A DNA stretch of 64,000 nt from Pseudomonadota bacterium (GTDB lineage Bacteria > Pseudomonadota > Alphaproteobacteria > Acetobacterales > Acetobacteraceae): the NCBI GenBank assembly GCA_019351895.1, contig JABBOH010000020.1, forward strand, positions 1 through 64,000. The letters run 5' to 3'. Of this stretch, positions 1-11,083 are shown piece after piece; positions within the stretch are counted from its first letter, which is position 1; the number at the start of each line of letters is the position of its first letter. Below the pieces are notes generated by a model. That model searched no databases and was not told where the DNA came from. It saw only the letters and a list, made by a program, of their open reading frames with translations. A program made the translations under genes and the position numbers.

Positions 1-681
1 ATCGAGGTCGGTGAGCGCGCGCATCTGACGCACGGGCGGCTGCAGCAGGATGCGGCGGAAGCCTTCCACCTCGGCACCATCTACGTCGATACGGCGGCGG
101 AGGGCGTCTATGACGGCTTTTCGCTGGCCCTCGGCGCGCGGCTGGGCCGGACCGAGATCCATGCCCGCCTTGGCGGGGCGGAGGCAGCGGTGCATCTGAA
201 CGCTGCGCAAATCATGGGCGGCACGCAGCTCAGCGACTTCACGACCGCCATTGCGCATGACGCGCCGAATTGCGCGTCCCGCCAGACCGTGAAGTCGGTG
301 TTGAGCGGCCATGCCCGCGCGGTGTTCCAAGGCCGTATCGAGGTCGCGCGCGTGGCGCAGAAGACCGACGGCTACCAGATGAACCAGGCGCTGCTGCTCT
401 CTCCGCACGCTGAGATCAACAGCAAGCCCGAACTCGAGATCTACGCCGACGACGTGAAGTGCAGCCATGGCGCGACGGTGGGTGCGCTCGACCCTGAGCA
501 GTTGTTTTATCTGCGCAGCCGCGGCATTGCCGCCGATGCGGCGCGCATGATGCTGGTGCGCGCCTTCCTGACGGACGCGTTCGAAGCGGTCACGCATGAA
601 GGCCTGCGCGCGGTGTTCGAACATGCGGTCGAAGGCTGGTGGGCCACCACCGGGCAGGCTGCGGAGGTTCCTTCGGCATGA
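1..681 (+). CDS. sufD: Fe-S cluster assembly protein SufD, C-terminal part (5' truncated by window edge)
   Basis: Frame 1 is open from base 1; the protein contains SHGATVGALDPEQLFYLRSRGI, typical of the SufB/SufD core; sufS follows with a 4-bp overlap. Confidence 0.93.
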   Translation: MEVGERAHLTHGRLQQDAAEAFHLGTIYVDTAAEGVYDGFSLALGARLGRTEIHARLGGAEAAVHLNAAQIMGGTQLSDFTTAIAHDAPNCASRQTVKSVLSGHARAVFQGRIEVARVAQKTDGYQMNQALLLSPHAEINSKPELEIYADDVKCSHGATVGALDPEQLFYLRSRGIAADAARMMLVRAFLTDAFEAVTHEGLRAVFEHAVEGWWATTGQAAEVPSA

Positions 682-1922
682 ACGTCATCATCCGTCCCGC
701 GCTTCGCGCTATCGCGACCGTGCGCGAGGATTTCCCCATTCTGTCGCAGTCAGTGCGCGGCAAACCGCTGGTCTTCCTCGACAGCGCCGCCTCCGCCATG
801 AAGCCGCGCATCGTGATCGACGCCATGGTGCAGGCGATGGAGACGCAATACGCGAACATCCACCGCGGCGCGCATTGGATGAGCGAACGCACCACGGAGG
901 CGTTCGAGGCGACGCGTGATTCCGTCGCCCGCCTGATGAATGCCTCCTCGCGCGAGGAAATCATCTTCACGCGCAACAGCACGGAGGCGATCAACCTTGT
1001 CGCCCACAGCTACGGGCGCGGCGTGATGAAGACCGGGCAGGCGGTGGTGATCTCGGAGATGGAGCACCACTCCAACATCATTCCCTGGCAGCTGCTGCGC
1101 GACGACTATGGCATTGAGCTTCGGGTCGTGCGCGTCACCGACAGTGGCGAGCTCGACATGGAGCACTTGGCTGCTCTGCTGGCGGATGGCCGTGCGGGTC
1201 TGGTTGCAATCACCCATATGTCCAATGTCCTCGGCACCTACACGCCGGCGGAGCGGATCGTCGCACTCGCGCATGAGCATGGGGCGAAAGTGCTGCTGGA
1301 CGGCTCGCAGGCTGTCGTCCACCGGCAAATCGACGTGAAAGCCTTGGATGCCGACTTCTATGTCTGGACGGGCCACAAGCTTTACGGCCCGACCGGCATC
1401 GGCGTGCTCTACGGAAAGCGCGAGTTGTTGGAGAAGATGCCGCCTTTCATGGGTGGTGGCGACATGATTTCGTCCGTGACCTTTGAGCGTTCCACCTGGG
1501 CGCGGGTGCCGCACAAGTTCGAGGCTGGCACGCCGGCGATTCTTGAGGGCATCGGTCTCAACGCGGCCATCGGCTATGTCGAGTCCGTGGGCTACGAGGC
1601 GATCGCGTCGCATGAGGCGGCTTTGACGGAGCATGCGCTGGCGAAGCTTTCCGCGGTCGAAGGGGTAACCATCCTGGGCCAGGCGCAGGACCGGGGCGGT
1701 GTTATTTCCTTCACGCTCGAAGGCGCCCACGCGCATGATGTGGCGACATTGCTCGATCGCTCGGGAATTGCCGTTCGGGCGGGGCATCATTGCGCCGAGC
1801 CGCTGATGCAGCGCTTCGGCGTCGACAGTACCGCTCGGGCGAGCTTCGGGCTCTATACGACGCTCGCGGAGATTGATTTCCTGGCCGAGACGCTCGGCCG
1901 CGTGCGGGCGTTTTTCGCCTGA
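678..1922 (+). CDS. sufS: SufS-type cysteine desulfurase
   Basis: MNVIIRPALRAIATVREDFPILSQ.. with PLP Lys motif WTGHKLYGPTGIGVLYG and RAGHHCAEPLM active-site Cys; the ORF track start at 639 is upstream of the better ATG at 678. Confidence 0.96.
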   Translation: MNVIIRPALRAIATVREDFPILSQSVRGKPLVFLDSAASAMKPRIVIDAMVQAMETQYANIHRGAHWMSERTTEAFEATRDSVARLMNASSREEIIFTRNSTEAINLVAHSYGRGVMKTGQAVVISEMEHHSNIIPWQLLRDDYGIELRVVRVTDSGELDMEHLAALLADGRAGLVAITHMSNVLGTYTPAERIVALAHEHGAKVLLDGSQAVVHRQIDVKALDADFYVWTGHKLYGPTGIGVLYGKRELLEKMPPFMGGGDMISSVTFERSTWARVPHKFEAGTPAILEGIGLNAAIGYVESVGYEAIASHEAALTEHALAKLSAVEGVTILGQAQDRGGVISFTLEGAHAHDVATLLDRSGIAVRAGHHCAEPLMQRFGVDSTARASFGLYTTLAEIDFLAETLGRVRAFFA

Positions 1923-2338
1923 TGCGCCAGGAAGAGGATAGGATGATGGATCAGACACCCAAGCTGGAGACCGCTGAGGACCCGGCCGTGCATCACGCCT
2001 GGACGCCCGAGGGCGAGGTGCCGCCCGCGACCAAGACGGTGGACGAGGATGAGGTCATCGGCGCCATCGCAACGGTGTACGATCCCGAGATCCCGGTGAA
2101 CATCTACGAACTCGGGCTGATCTATGCGGTCGACATCGCCGATGACGGCAAGATCAAGGTCGAGATGACGCTGACCGCTCCGGGGTGTCCATCGGCCCAG
2201 GAGTTGCCGGTCATGGTGCGTGAGGCGGTCATGGCGCTGCCGGGCGTCACGGCCTGCGAGGTGGAGACGGTCTGGGATCCGCCCTGGGATATGAGCCGCA
2301 TGAGCGACGAGGCCCGCCTCGCGATGAACATGTTCTGA
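1922..2338 (+). CDS. sufT: SUF system MIP18/DUF59 family protein (SufT-like)
   Basis: YDPEIPVNIYELGLIY...TLTAPGCPSAQELP DUF59 signature; position in suf operon. Confidence 0.9.
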   Translation: MRQEEDRMMDQTPKLETAEDPAVHHAWTPEGEVPPATKTVDEDEVIGAIATVYDPEIPVNIYELGLIYAVDIADDGKIKVEMTLTAPGCPSAQELPVMVREAVMALPGVTACEVETVWDPPWDMSRMSDEARLAMNMF

Positions 2339-2754
2339 TGGAGGCCGAGATGAGTGTGACGACCGAGACGACGACGACGGCGTCCGTAGCCGCCAGTCCA
2401 TTGCCCAAGCCCGCCCGCCGCGCCCTGCCGCCGCTGATGCGCTTGACGGAGGCCGCCGCCGCGCGTCTTGAGAAGATGTATGCGGGCGCTCATGCGGGGA
2501 TGCTGCTGCGCATCAGCGTCAACACCAAAGGCTGTTCCGGGATGGCGTACGATATGAGCTGGGTGGATGCGCCGGGCCCGACGGACGAGGTGGTCACCGA
2601 CCGCGGCCAGACCGTATTGGTCGACCGCAAGGCGAGCCTGTTCCTGATCGGCACCGAGATGGACTACACGGTCGACAAGCTCACCTCGGGCTTCACCTTC
2701 ACCAATCCGAACGAGAAGGGTCGCTGCGGCTGCGGAGAGAGCTTCCACGTCTGA
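2338..2754 (+). CDS. sufA: HesB/IscA-family Fe-S assembly protein SufA
   Basis: NTKGCSGMAYDM and GRCGCGESF conserved cysteines; last gene of suf run. Confidence 0.92.
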   Translation: MEAEMSVTTETTTTASVAASPLPKPARRALPPLMRLTEAAAARLEKMYAGAHAGMLLRISVNTKGCSGMAYDMSWVDAPGPTDEVVTDRGQTVLVDRKASLFLIGTEMDYTVDKLTSGFTFTNPNEKGRCGCGESFHV

Positions 2755-2792
2755 TGGGATAGCGTTCGCGCCAGGGCGGTGACCCCGGCACG

Positions 2793-4301
<1,509 letters not shown>

Positions 4302-4375
4302 TCATAGCTGATGCGCTCCGTTGACAGGCCGACGCGCTTTCATCAGCATCCCGCTTTGGACGGCGAGGGGTCTGG

Positions 4376-5710
4376 ATGTCGGCAGGGCTAGGTGACGGTG
4401 AACGGAGCGTCAGGCTGACGGAGGCCGAGATCGCAGCGAAGCTCGGCGAAATGGCGCTGGCGCTGACCCCGGATGAGGCGCGGGTCGAGGCGGACCGTTG
4501 CTACTACTGCTACGACGCCCCCTGCGTGGAAGCCTGCCCCACGGGCATCGACATCCCCGGTTTCATCCGCAAGATCGGCACCGGCAATGTCCGTGGCGCC
4601 GCCGTCACCATCCTCGAGAGCAATATCTTCGGCGGCAGCTGCGCGCGCGTCTGCCCGACCGAGGTTCTTTGCGAAGAAGTCTGCGTGCGGGAAAAGCAGC
4701 AGGGCAGGCCGGTGACGATCGGCTCCTTGCAGCGCTTCGCGACCGACTTTCTCATGGAGCGCGGCGAGCATCCCTTCGCCCGAGCGCCGCTGACCGGCAA
4801 GCGCGTGGCCGTGGTCGGCGCGGGACCGTCGGGCCTCGCCTGCGCCCATCGCCTCGCCACGCTCGGCCATCAGGTGACGGTGTTCGAGGCGAGGCCGAAG
4901 CCCGGCGGCCTCAATGAATACGGCATCGCCGCCTACAAAGTGGTGGATGACTTCGCCCGCCGCGAGGTGGAGTTCATCCTGTCCATCGGCGGGATCGCCA
5001 TCGAATACGGATCGCCGCTTGGGCCGGACCTCACGCTCGACAGCCTGCGGGCGGACTACGACGCAGTATTCCTGGGGCTCGGCCTCTCGGACCCGAACGC
5101 CTTGGGCATTGCGGGCGAGGACCTTCCGCATGTGCGGGACGCGCTGGGCTTCATCGAAACGCTGCGTCAGCTACCGACGGAAGCGCAGGCGGCCGCCATC
5201 GGCCACGTGCTCGTCATCGGCGGCGGCAACACCGCGATCGACGCGGCGACACAGGTGCGGATGCTCGGCGCCGAGACGGTCACGATCCTCTACCGGCGCG
5301 GTCCGGAGCAGATGGGTGCCACCAAGGTCGAGCAGGACTGGGCGCAAACCCACGGGGTGACGATTCGCCACTGGCTCGCCCCCGTCGCGATCGAGCAGGG
5401 CGCCGTCGCCCTCGCCAGAACGCGGCTGGCCGATGGACGGTTGATCGTGACGGAGGAGGTTCTGCGGCTTCCAGCGGATCTCGTGCTGAAGGCGGTCGGG
5501 CAGAGTTTTGCCGACGGGCCGCTCTCGACGTCGCGCGAACTGCCAGCCTTCGCCCGGGGCCGGATCGCTATCGACGGCGACTATCGGACTTCGCTCCCGG
5601 GCGTTTTTGCGGGCGGCGACTGCGTGGGCCGGGGCCCGGACCTCACGGTGCAGGCTGTCGCCGATGGCCGGGATGCCGCGCACGCCATCGACCGCTTTCT
5701 CTCAGACTGA
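4376..5710 (+). CDS. preT: NAD(P)-dependent dihydropyrimidine dehydrogenase, FAD/NAD subunit PreT
   Basis: N-terminal 4Fe-4S Cys pattern (CYYCYDAPCVEACPTGIDIP), FAD motif VAVVGAGPSGLACAHRLA; directly precedes preA. Confidence 0.92.
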   Translation: MSAGLGDGERSVRLTEAEIAAKLGEMALALTPDEARVEADRCYYCYDAPCVEACPTGIDIPGFIRKIGTGNVRGAAVTILESNIFGGSCARVCPTEVLCEEVCVREKQQGRPVTIGSLQRFATDFLMERGEHPFARAPLTGKRVAVVGAGPSGLACAHRLATLGHQVTVFEARPKPGGLNEYGIAAYKVVDDFARREVEFILSIGGIAIEYGSPLGPDLTLDSLRADYDAVFLGLGLSDPNALGIAGEDLPHVRDALGFIETLRQLPTEAQAAAIGHVLVIGGGNTAIDAATQVRMLGAETVTILYRRGPEQMGATKVEQDWAQTHGVTIRHWLAPVAIEQGAVALARTRLADGRLIVTEEVLRLPADLVLKAVGQSFADGPLSTSRELPAFARGRIAIDGDYRTSLPGVFAGGDCVGRGPDLTVQAVADGRDAAHAIDRFLSD

Positions 5711-5726
5711 ACCACGGAGACCTGCC

Positions 5727-7025
5727 ATGGCCGACCTCTCCGTCAACTTCGCGGGCATCCGATCGCCCAATCCGTTCTGGCTCGCCTCGGCGCCGCCGAC
5801 CGACAAGGAATACAACGTCGTCCGCGCGCTGCGTGCCGGCTGGGGCGGCGTGGTGTGGAAGACGCTCGGCGAGGACCCGCCCATCGTCAACGTCTCCAGC
5901 CGCTATGGCGCCATCAGCTACGGCGGCAGCCGCGTCATGGGCTTCAACAATATCGAACTCATCACCGACCGCCCGCTCGCCGTGAACCTCGCCGAGATCA
6001 AGTCGGTCAAGCGCGCCTTCCCCGACCGCGCGATCGTCGTCAGCCTTATGGTCCCGTGCGAGGAGGCTGCCTGGAAGGCCATCCTGCCGCTGGTGGAGGA
6101 GACCGGCGCCGATGGGATCGAACTGAATTTCGGCTGCCCGCATGGCATGAGCGAGCGCGGCATGGGCTCGGCGGTGGGGCAGGTGCCGGACTATGTCGAG
6201 ATGGTCACCCGCTGGTGCAAGCAGCACACGCGGATGCCGGTCATCGTCAAGCTGACGCCGAACGTCACGGACATCCTGCAGCCCGCGCGCGCGGCCCATC
6301 GCGGCGGGGCGGACGCCGTCTCGCTCATCAACACCATCATGTCGATCGTCTCCGTCGATCTCGACCTGATGGCGCCGACGCCCGTGGTCGGCAGCATGGG
6401 CACGCATGGCGGCTATTGCGGGCCTGCGGTGAAGCCGATCGCGCTCCGCATGGTGGGCGAGATCGCGCGACAGGGAGACATGGCCGGCTTGCCGATCTCC
6501 GGCATCGGCGGCATCTCCACCTGGCGCGACGCGGCCGAGTTCATCGCCATGGGGTCGGGCACCGTGCAGATCTGCACCGCCGCGATGCATCACGGTTTCC
6601 GCATCATCGACGATCTGACGGAAGGGCTGTCGAACTGGATGGACGGCAAGGGCTACGCCCGGCTGCGGGACTTCCAGGGGAAGGCCGTGCCGAACTTCGT
6701 CCACTGGGAAGACCTCGACATCAACTTCAAGACGCTGGCGCAGATCGATCAGGACCTCTGCATCCAGTGCGGGCTCTGCCACATCGCCTGCGAGGACACG
6801 GCGCATCAGGCGATCGCGGCGCTCCGCGTAGACGGCGGCCGCCGCTACGAGGTGATCGACGAGGAATGCGTCGGCTGCAACCTCTGCTCCCACGTCTGCC
6901 CGGTGGACAACTGCATCACCATGCATCCGGCGGAGACGGGCCTTCCCTTCGCGACCTGGAAGGAGCATCCGAACAACCCGTTGAGGATCGCCACCGATCC
7001 GCTGAGCACGAAAGCCCTGGCATGA
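5727..7025 (+). CDS. preA: NAD-dependent dihydropyrimidine dehydrogenase subunit PreA
   Basis: MADLSVNFAGIRSPNPFWLASAPPTDKEYN; C-terminal ferredoxin domains CIQCGLCHIACED and CVGCNLCSHVCPVDNC. Confidence 0.95.
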   Translation: MADLSVNFAGIRSPNPFWLASAPPTDKEYNVVRALRAGWGGVVWKTLGEDPPIVNVSSRYGAISYGGSRVMGFNNIELITDRPLAVNLAEIKSVKRAFPDRAIVVSLMVPCEEAAWKAILPLVEETGADGIELNFGCPHGMSERGMGSAVGQVPDYVEMVTRWCKQHTRMPVIVKLTPNVTDILQPARAAHRGGADAVSLINTIMSIVSVDLDLMAPTPVVGSMGTHGGYCGPAVKPIALRMVGEIARQGDMAGLPISGIGGISTWRDAAEFIAMGSGTVQICTAAMHHGFRIIDDLTEGLSNWMDGKGYARLRDFQGKAVPNFVHWEDLDINFKTLAQIDQDLCIQCGLCHIACEDTAHQAIAALRVDGGRRYEVIDEECVGCNLCSHVCPVDNCITMHPAETGLPFATWKEHPNNPLRIATDPLSTKALA

Positions 7026-8296
7026 GCGTCTCGACTAACCCCGCGCCCAATCTTCGTATCGATCCCGCCCGGCTGTGGGACACGATCATTGACACCGCGA
7101 AGATTGGGAGCACGCCCAAGGGCGGCATCAAGCGGCTGACGCTGACCGATCTGGACGCCGAGGTACGCCGCTGGTTCATCGCTGGCTGCGAGCAGGCCGG
7201 TTGCACCGTCACCATCGACGATATGGGCAATATCTTTGCCCGCCGGCCTGGCAAGGATAACAGCCTGCCGCCCATCGCCATCGGCAGCCATCTCGACACC
7301 CAGCCCACGGGCGGGAAGTACGACGGCATCATAGGGGTGCTTTCGGGGCTCGAACTGCTCCGCACGCTCCGCGATGCCGGATACGAAACGACGCATCCGA
7401 TCGAGGTCATCGACTGGACCAACGAGGAGGGCTCGCGGTTTGCGCCGGCCATGCTTTCCTCCGGGGTCTTTGGCGGCCAGTTCACCCGGGAATGGGCCTA
7501 TGCGCGGGAGGATCGCGACGGCATCCGCTTTGGTGACGCGCTCACGGGCATCGGCTTCGTGGGCGAGGAGCCCTGCGGCCAGCATCCGCTTGCCGCGCAT
7601 TTCGAGCTGCATATCGAGCAGGGGCCGATCCTTGAGGCCGAGGACAAGGTGATCGGCGTCGTCACCGGCGTGCAGGGCATGCGCTGGTACGAGGTGACGG
7701 TCAGCGGCAACGACAGCCATGCGGGATCGACGCCCATGCATCTGCGCCACGACGCGCTGCTGGCCGCGGCGCGGATGATCGAGGCGGTCAATCGCATCGC
7801 GATGGGCCATGCGCCGAACGCCGTCGGCACGGTCGGCTTGATCGAGGCTCGGCCAAACAGCCGCAACGTGATCCCGGGCGAGGTCTTCCTCACCATCGAC
7901 TTCCGCCACCCGGAGGATGCGGTGCTGGAGGCGATGGAGCAGGAACTCCATGCGGCGCTCGGGTCGGTCGCGGACGCAAGCGCGGTGACGCACGTGCTCA
8001 CCCGCATCTGGAACTCGCCCGCGGTGCGGTTCGACGCCGATTGCATCGCGGCCGTCCGCGCCGCCGCCGAGCAGGGCGGCCATCCGCATCGCGACATCAT
8101 TTCGGGTGCGGGGCACGACTCCGCCTACATCGCGGCCGTGGCCCCGACCTCGATGATCTTCGTGCCCTGCGCAGGCGGTGTCAGCCACAACGAACTCGAA
8201 AGCGCCGAGCCCGAGCACGTCGCGGCGGGCGCTAATGTGCTGCTGCATGCGGTGCTCGCCATGGACGCGACGCTCGCCGAGCGTCGCGGCCCGTGA
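7022..8296 (+). CDS. Zn-dependent M20-family amidohydrolase (beta-ureidopropionase / N-carbamoyl amino acid hydrolase)
   Basis: GSHLDTQPTGGKYDG, DWTNEEGSRF, AGSTPMHLRHDAL, GAGHDSAYIA; completes the reductive pyrimidine pathway. Confidence 0.9.
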   Translation: MSVSTNPAPNLRIDPARLWDTIIDTAKIGSTPKGGIKRLTLTDLDAEVRRWFIAGCEQAGCTVTIDDMGNIFARRPGKDNSLPPIAIGSHLDTQPTGGKYDGIIGVLSGLELLRTLRDAGYETTHPIEVIDWTNEEGSRFAPAMLSSGVFGGQFTREWAYAREDRDGIRFGDALTGIGFVGEEPCGQHPLAAHFELHIEQGPILEAEDKVIGVVTGVQGMRWYEVTVSGNDSHAGSTPMHLRHDALLAAARMIEAVNRIAMGHAPNAVGTVGLIEARPNSRNVIPGEVFLTIDFRHPEDAVLEAMEQELHAALGSVADASAVTHVLTRIWNSPAVRFDADCIAAVRAAAEQGGHPHRDIISGAGHDSAYIAAVAPTSMIFVPCAGGVSHNELESAEPEHVAAGANVLLHAVLAMDATLAERRGP

Positions 8297-9132
8297 GCAC
8301 GACCGCAACCAGGACAGTGGCGGCGCCGGAATTCGTGCCTCCGGCAGCCGCCGCTCCCGGTATTGCTGTCAATGCGGAGAAGCTGTCGATCCGTTTCGGG
8401 GAAGGCGAGGGTGCGACCGTCGCACTCGCCGATATCGACCTCACCGTTGGCCGGGGCGATTTCGTTTCGTTGATCGGGCCGTCCGGCTGCGGCAAGACGA
8501 CGCTGCTGCGGGCAATCGCCGATCTGGTGCAGCCGACATCCGGCACCCTGCGCGTCAACGGCATGACGCCGGACCAGGCGCGGCTGGCCCGCGCCTATGG
8601 CTACGTCTTTCAGGCGCCGGCCCTGCTGCCGTGGCGGACGGTTGCCCGCAACATTATGCTGCCGCTCGAGATCATGGGGATGGCACGCGCCCGGCGGCGG
8701 GCGGAGGCCGCGCAGTATCTGGACCTCGTCGGACTCCGCGATTTCGCGCGCAAATTCCCTTGGCAACTGTCCGGCGGCATGCAGCAGCGGGTCTCCATCG
8801 CGCGCGCGCTGAGTTTCAAGCCGAGCCTGCTGCTGATGGACGAGCCCTTCGGCGCGCTGGACGAGATTACCCGCGACGGCCTCAACCTGCATCTGCACGA
8901 CCTTTGGGCGCGGACGGGGCTGACGGGCGTTTTCGTAACGCATTCGATACCCGAGGCGGTGTTCCTCTCGACCCATATCATGGTGATGTCGGCGCGTCCC
9001 GGCCGCGTGGTCGAGGTGATCGAGAGCACGCTTCCCCGCCGCCGCAGGCTCGAGGATCGGGAGACGCCGGAGTTCCTGGCGCTCTCGCGACGGGTGCGCG
9101 ACGCGCTCCACCTCGGCTACGGGCATGTCTGA
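8293..9132 (+). CDS. ABC transporter ATP-binding protein (nitrate/sulfonate/taurine-like family)
   Basis: Walker A GPSGCGKTT, signature LSGGMQQRVSIARAL; GTG start overlapping upstream stop. Confidence 0.93.
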   Translation: MSTTATRTVAAPEFVPPAAAAPGIAVNAEKLSIRFGEGEGATVALADIDLTVGRGDFVSLIGPSGCGKTTLLRAIADLVQPTSGTLRVNGMTPDQARLARAYGYVFQAPALLPWRTVARNIMLPLEIMGMARARRRAEAAQYLDLVGLRDFARKFPWQLSGGMQQRVSIARALSFKPSLLLMDEPFGALDEITRDGLNLHLHDLWARTGLTGVFVTHSIPEAVFLSTHIMVMSARPGRVVEVIESTLPRRRRLEDRETPEFLALSRRVRDALHLGYGHV

Positions 9133-10012
9133 AAGCGCCGTCCGGAAAGCGACGGGCCGCATCCTGCCTATCCCGACGGTCGTGCTCGTGATCCTGATCG
9201 CCTGGTACGCCGGGGCCGTCTGGCTCAACGCGCCGCAGGCGGAGGCGCTGATGGACCCTGACCAGCCGCACGGCTTCTGGACCCTGGCGCAGGCCTGCTG
9301 GTCGATGGACCGGCCCGTGCTGCCGGCGCCCGACCAGATCGTATCCGCGCTGATCGACAGCGTCTTCGGCTACCCGTTGTCCTCGCCCCGGAACCTGCTG
9401 CTGCAGGCGGGCTACACGGCGGAGGCGGCGGGCGTCGGCCTTCTCGTCGGCCTTGCCTTCGGCGTCGCGCTCGCCATCGGCATCATCCATGTCCGCACCC
9501 TCGACCGCTCGGTCATGCCCTGGGTGATCGCGAGCCAGACCATCCCGATCCTGGCGATCGCGCCGATGCTGGTGGTGGCACTTGGCGTCATGGGCATCAC
9601 TGGCCTGACGCCCAAGGCGGCCATCGTCGCCTATCTCACCTTCTTCCCCGTGACCGTCGGCATGGTGAAGGGCTTCCGCACGCCCGACCCGCTGCAACTC
9701 GACCTCATGCGCACCTATAGCGCGGGGCGCGGGACCGTCTTCGCCAAGCTGCGCTGGCCGGCCTCGATGGCCTTCCTGTTTCCGAGCCTCAAGGTGGCCG
9801 TCGCCTTGGCGGTGACGGGCGCGATCGTGGCCGAGATGCCGACCGGGGCGCAGGTGGGGCTCGGCGCGCGGCTGCTCGCCGGCAGCTACTACGGGCAGAC
9901 CATGATGATGTGGAGCGCGCTGATTATGGCCAGCCTGCTCGCCGTGTTCGGCCTGCTTTTGGTTTTTGTATCGGAACGACTGCTCATCCTGCGCCGCGGA
10001 GGGCGGCTGTGA
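9125..10012 (+). CDS. ABC transporter permease (BPD_transp_1, SsuC/TauC-like)
   Basis: Hydrophobic protein with binding-protein-dependent permease loop; overlaps ATPase gene. Confidence 0.88.
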   Translation: MSESAVRKATGRILPIPTVVLVILIAWYAGAVWLNAPQAEALMDPDQPHGFWTLAQACWSMDRPVLPAPDQIVSALIDSVFGYPLSSPRNLLLQAGYTAEAAGVGLLVGLAFGVALAIGIIHVRTLDRSVMPWVIASQTIPILAIAPMLVVALGVMGITGLTPKAAIVAYLTFFPVTVGMVKGFRTPDPLQLDLMRTYSAGRGTVFAKLRWPASMAFLFPSLKVAVALAVTGAIVAEMPTGAQVGLGARLLAGSYYGQTMMMWSALIMASLLAVFGLLLVFVSERLLILRRGGRL

Positions 10013-11019
10013 CGGCGACCGCGGCGAGCGGGACGGCTGCAGGCGGGGCGGCTGCCGCGACTTCAAGCGGCGCGGCGCGGGCCGCGCAGCGTGGCGGCGC
10101 CCAATGGATCATGGCTGCCCTCGCCATGCTGTTCTGCACCCTGGCGCGGATCAATCTGGACAGCTTCGGCGGCATCCCCTGGATCATGGGCGGCGTCGGG
10201 CTCGTTCTGCTCGTCGCCGCGATGGCGCTGTTCGCCCGCGGGGAGAGCCGGGCCGACCGCCTGGCTTCGCCGATCCTGTTCGGCCTGATGGTAATCTGGC
10301 TGTGGGAGATGCTGGTGGTCGGGCTGCACGTGCCCTTCGTCATCCTGCCGCCGCCTTCCAAGATCGTCGAGGCGATCATCGGCAACCTGCCCATCCTTTG
10401 GATCGATTTCCAGCAGACCTACCTGCATTCAGTGCTGGCGGGCTACGCGATCGGCTGCGGCGCGGGCTTCTTGATGGCGCTCGCAATCGATCGGTCGCCT
10501 TTTCTTCAGCGCGGCCTGACACCGATGGGCCAACTCATCAGCGCCATGCCCATCATCGGCGTCGCGCCGATAATGGTCATGTGGTTCGGTTTCGGTTGGC
10601 CGTCCAAGGCCGCCGTCGTGGTGCTGATGACGGTTTTTCCGATGCTGGTGAATACCCGGGCAGGGCTTGCCTCAAGCGAGGCCATGGAGCGCGACCTGAT
10701 GCGCACCTACGCCGCTGGTTACTGGCAGACTTTGCTGCGCCTGCGTCTGCCCGCCGCCATGCCCATGATCTTCAATGCTTTGAAACTGAACTCGACACTT
10801 GCGTTGATCGGTGCTGTTGTCGCCGAATTCTTTGGCACTCCGACGAGAGGGATGGGTTTCCGGATTTCCACTGAGGCGGCGCGGATGAACCTCGACATCG
10901 TCTGGGCAACGATCACCGTGGCGGCCGTCGCGGGCTCGGTCAGCTTCGCCGCGATCGCGGCAGTCGAGCGCCTCGTGACGTTCTGGCATCCGTCGCTGCG
11001 GTCGGGGGAAAAGGCCTAA
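10009..11019 (+). CDS. Second ABC transporter permease of the same importer
   Basis: Hydrophobic; RTYAAGYWQTLLRLRLPAAMPMIFNALK permease motif; in-frame GTG at 10009 overlaps upstream TGA, so the track start at 9910 is too early. Confidence 0.88.
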   Translation: MTATAASGTAAGGAAAATSSGAARAAQRGGAQWIMAALAMLFCTLARINLDSFGGIPWIMGGVGLVLLVAAMALFARGESRADRLASPILFGLMVIWLWEMLVVGLHVPFVILPPPSKIVEAIIGNLPILWIDFQQTYLHSVLAGYAIGCGAGFLMALAIDRSPFLQRGLTPMGQLISAMPIIGVAPIMVMWFGFGWPSKAAVVVLMTVFPMLVNTRAGLASSEAMERDLMRTYAAGYWQTLLRLRLPAAMPMIFNALKLNSTLALIGAVVAEFFGTPTRGMGFRISTEAARMNLDIVWATITVAAVAGSVSFAAIAAVERLVTFWHPSLRSGEKA

Positions 11020-11083
11020 GCCCAAACCCTGCCACGGGCGGCGGCATCAAACTTGCTCGTAACCAGCCAGTCGGGCTGAAGCT

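Noticed and set aside
750-1958. 402-aa minus-strand ORF opposite sufS, and similar ORFs opposite hydA, preA and the M20 gene
   Set aside because: All fully antisense to strongly supported genes, with no motif support
5855-7021. N-terminal extension of the amidohydrolase ORF across preA
   Set aside because: Out-of-frame read-through of preA; the real start is the ATG at 7022 that overlaps the preA stop
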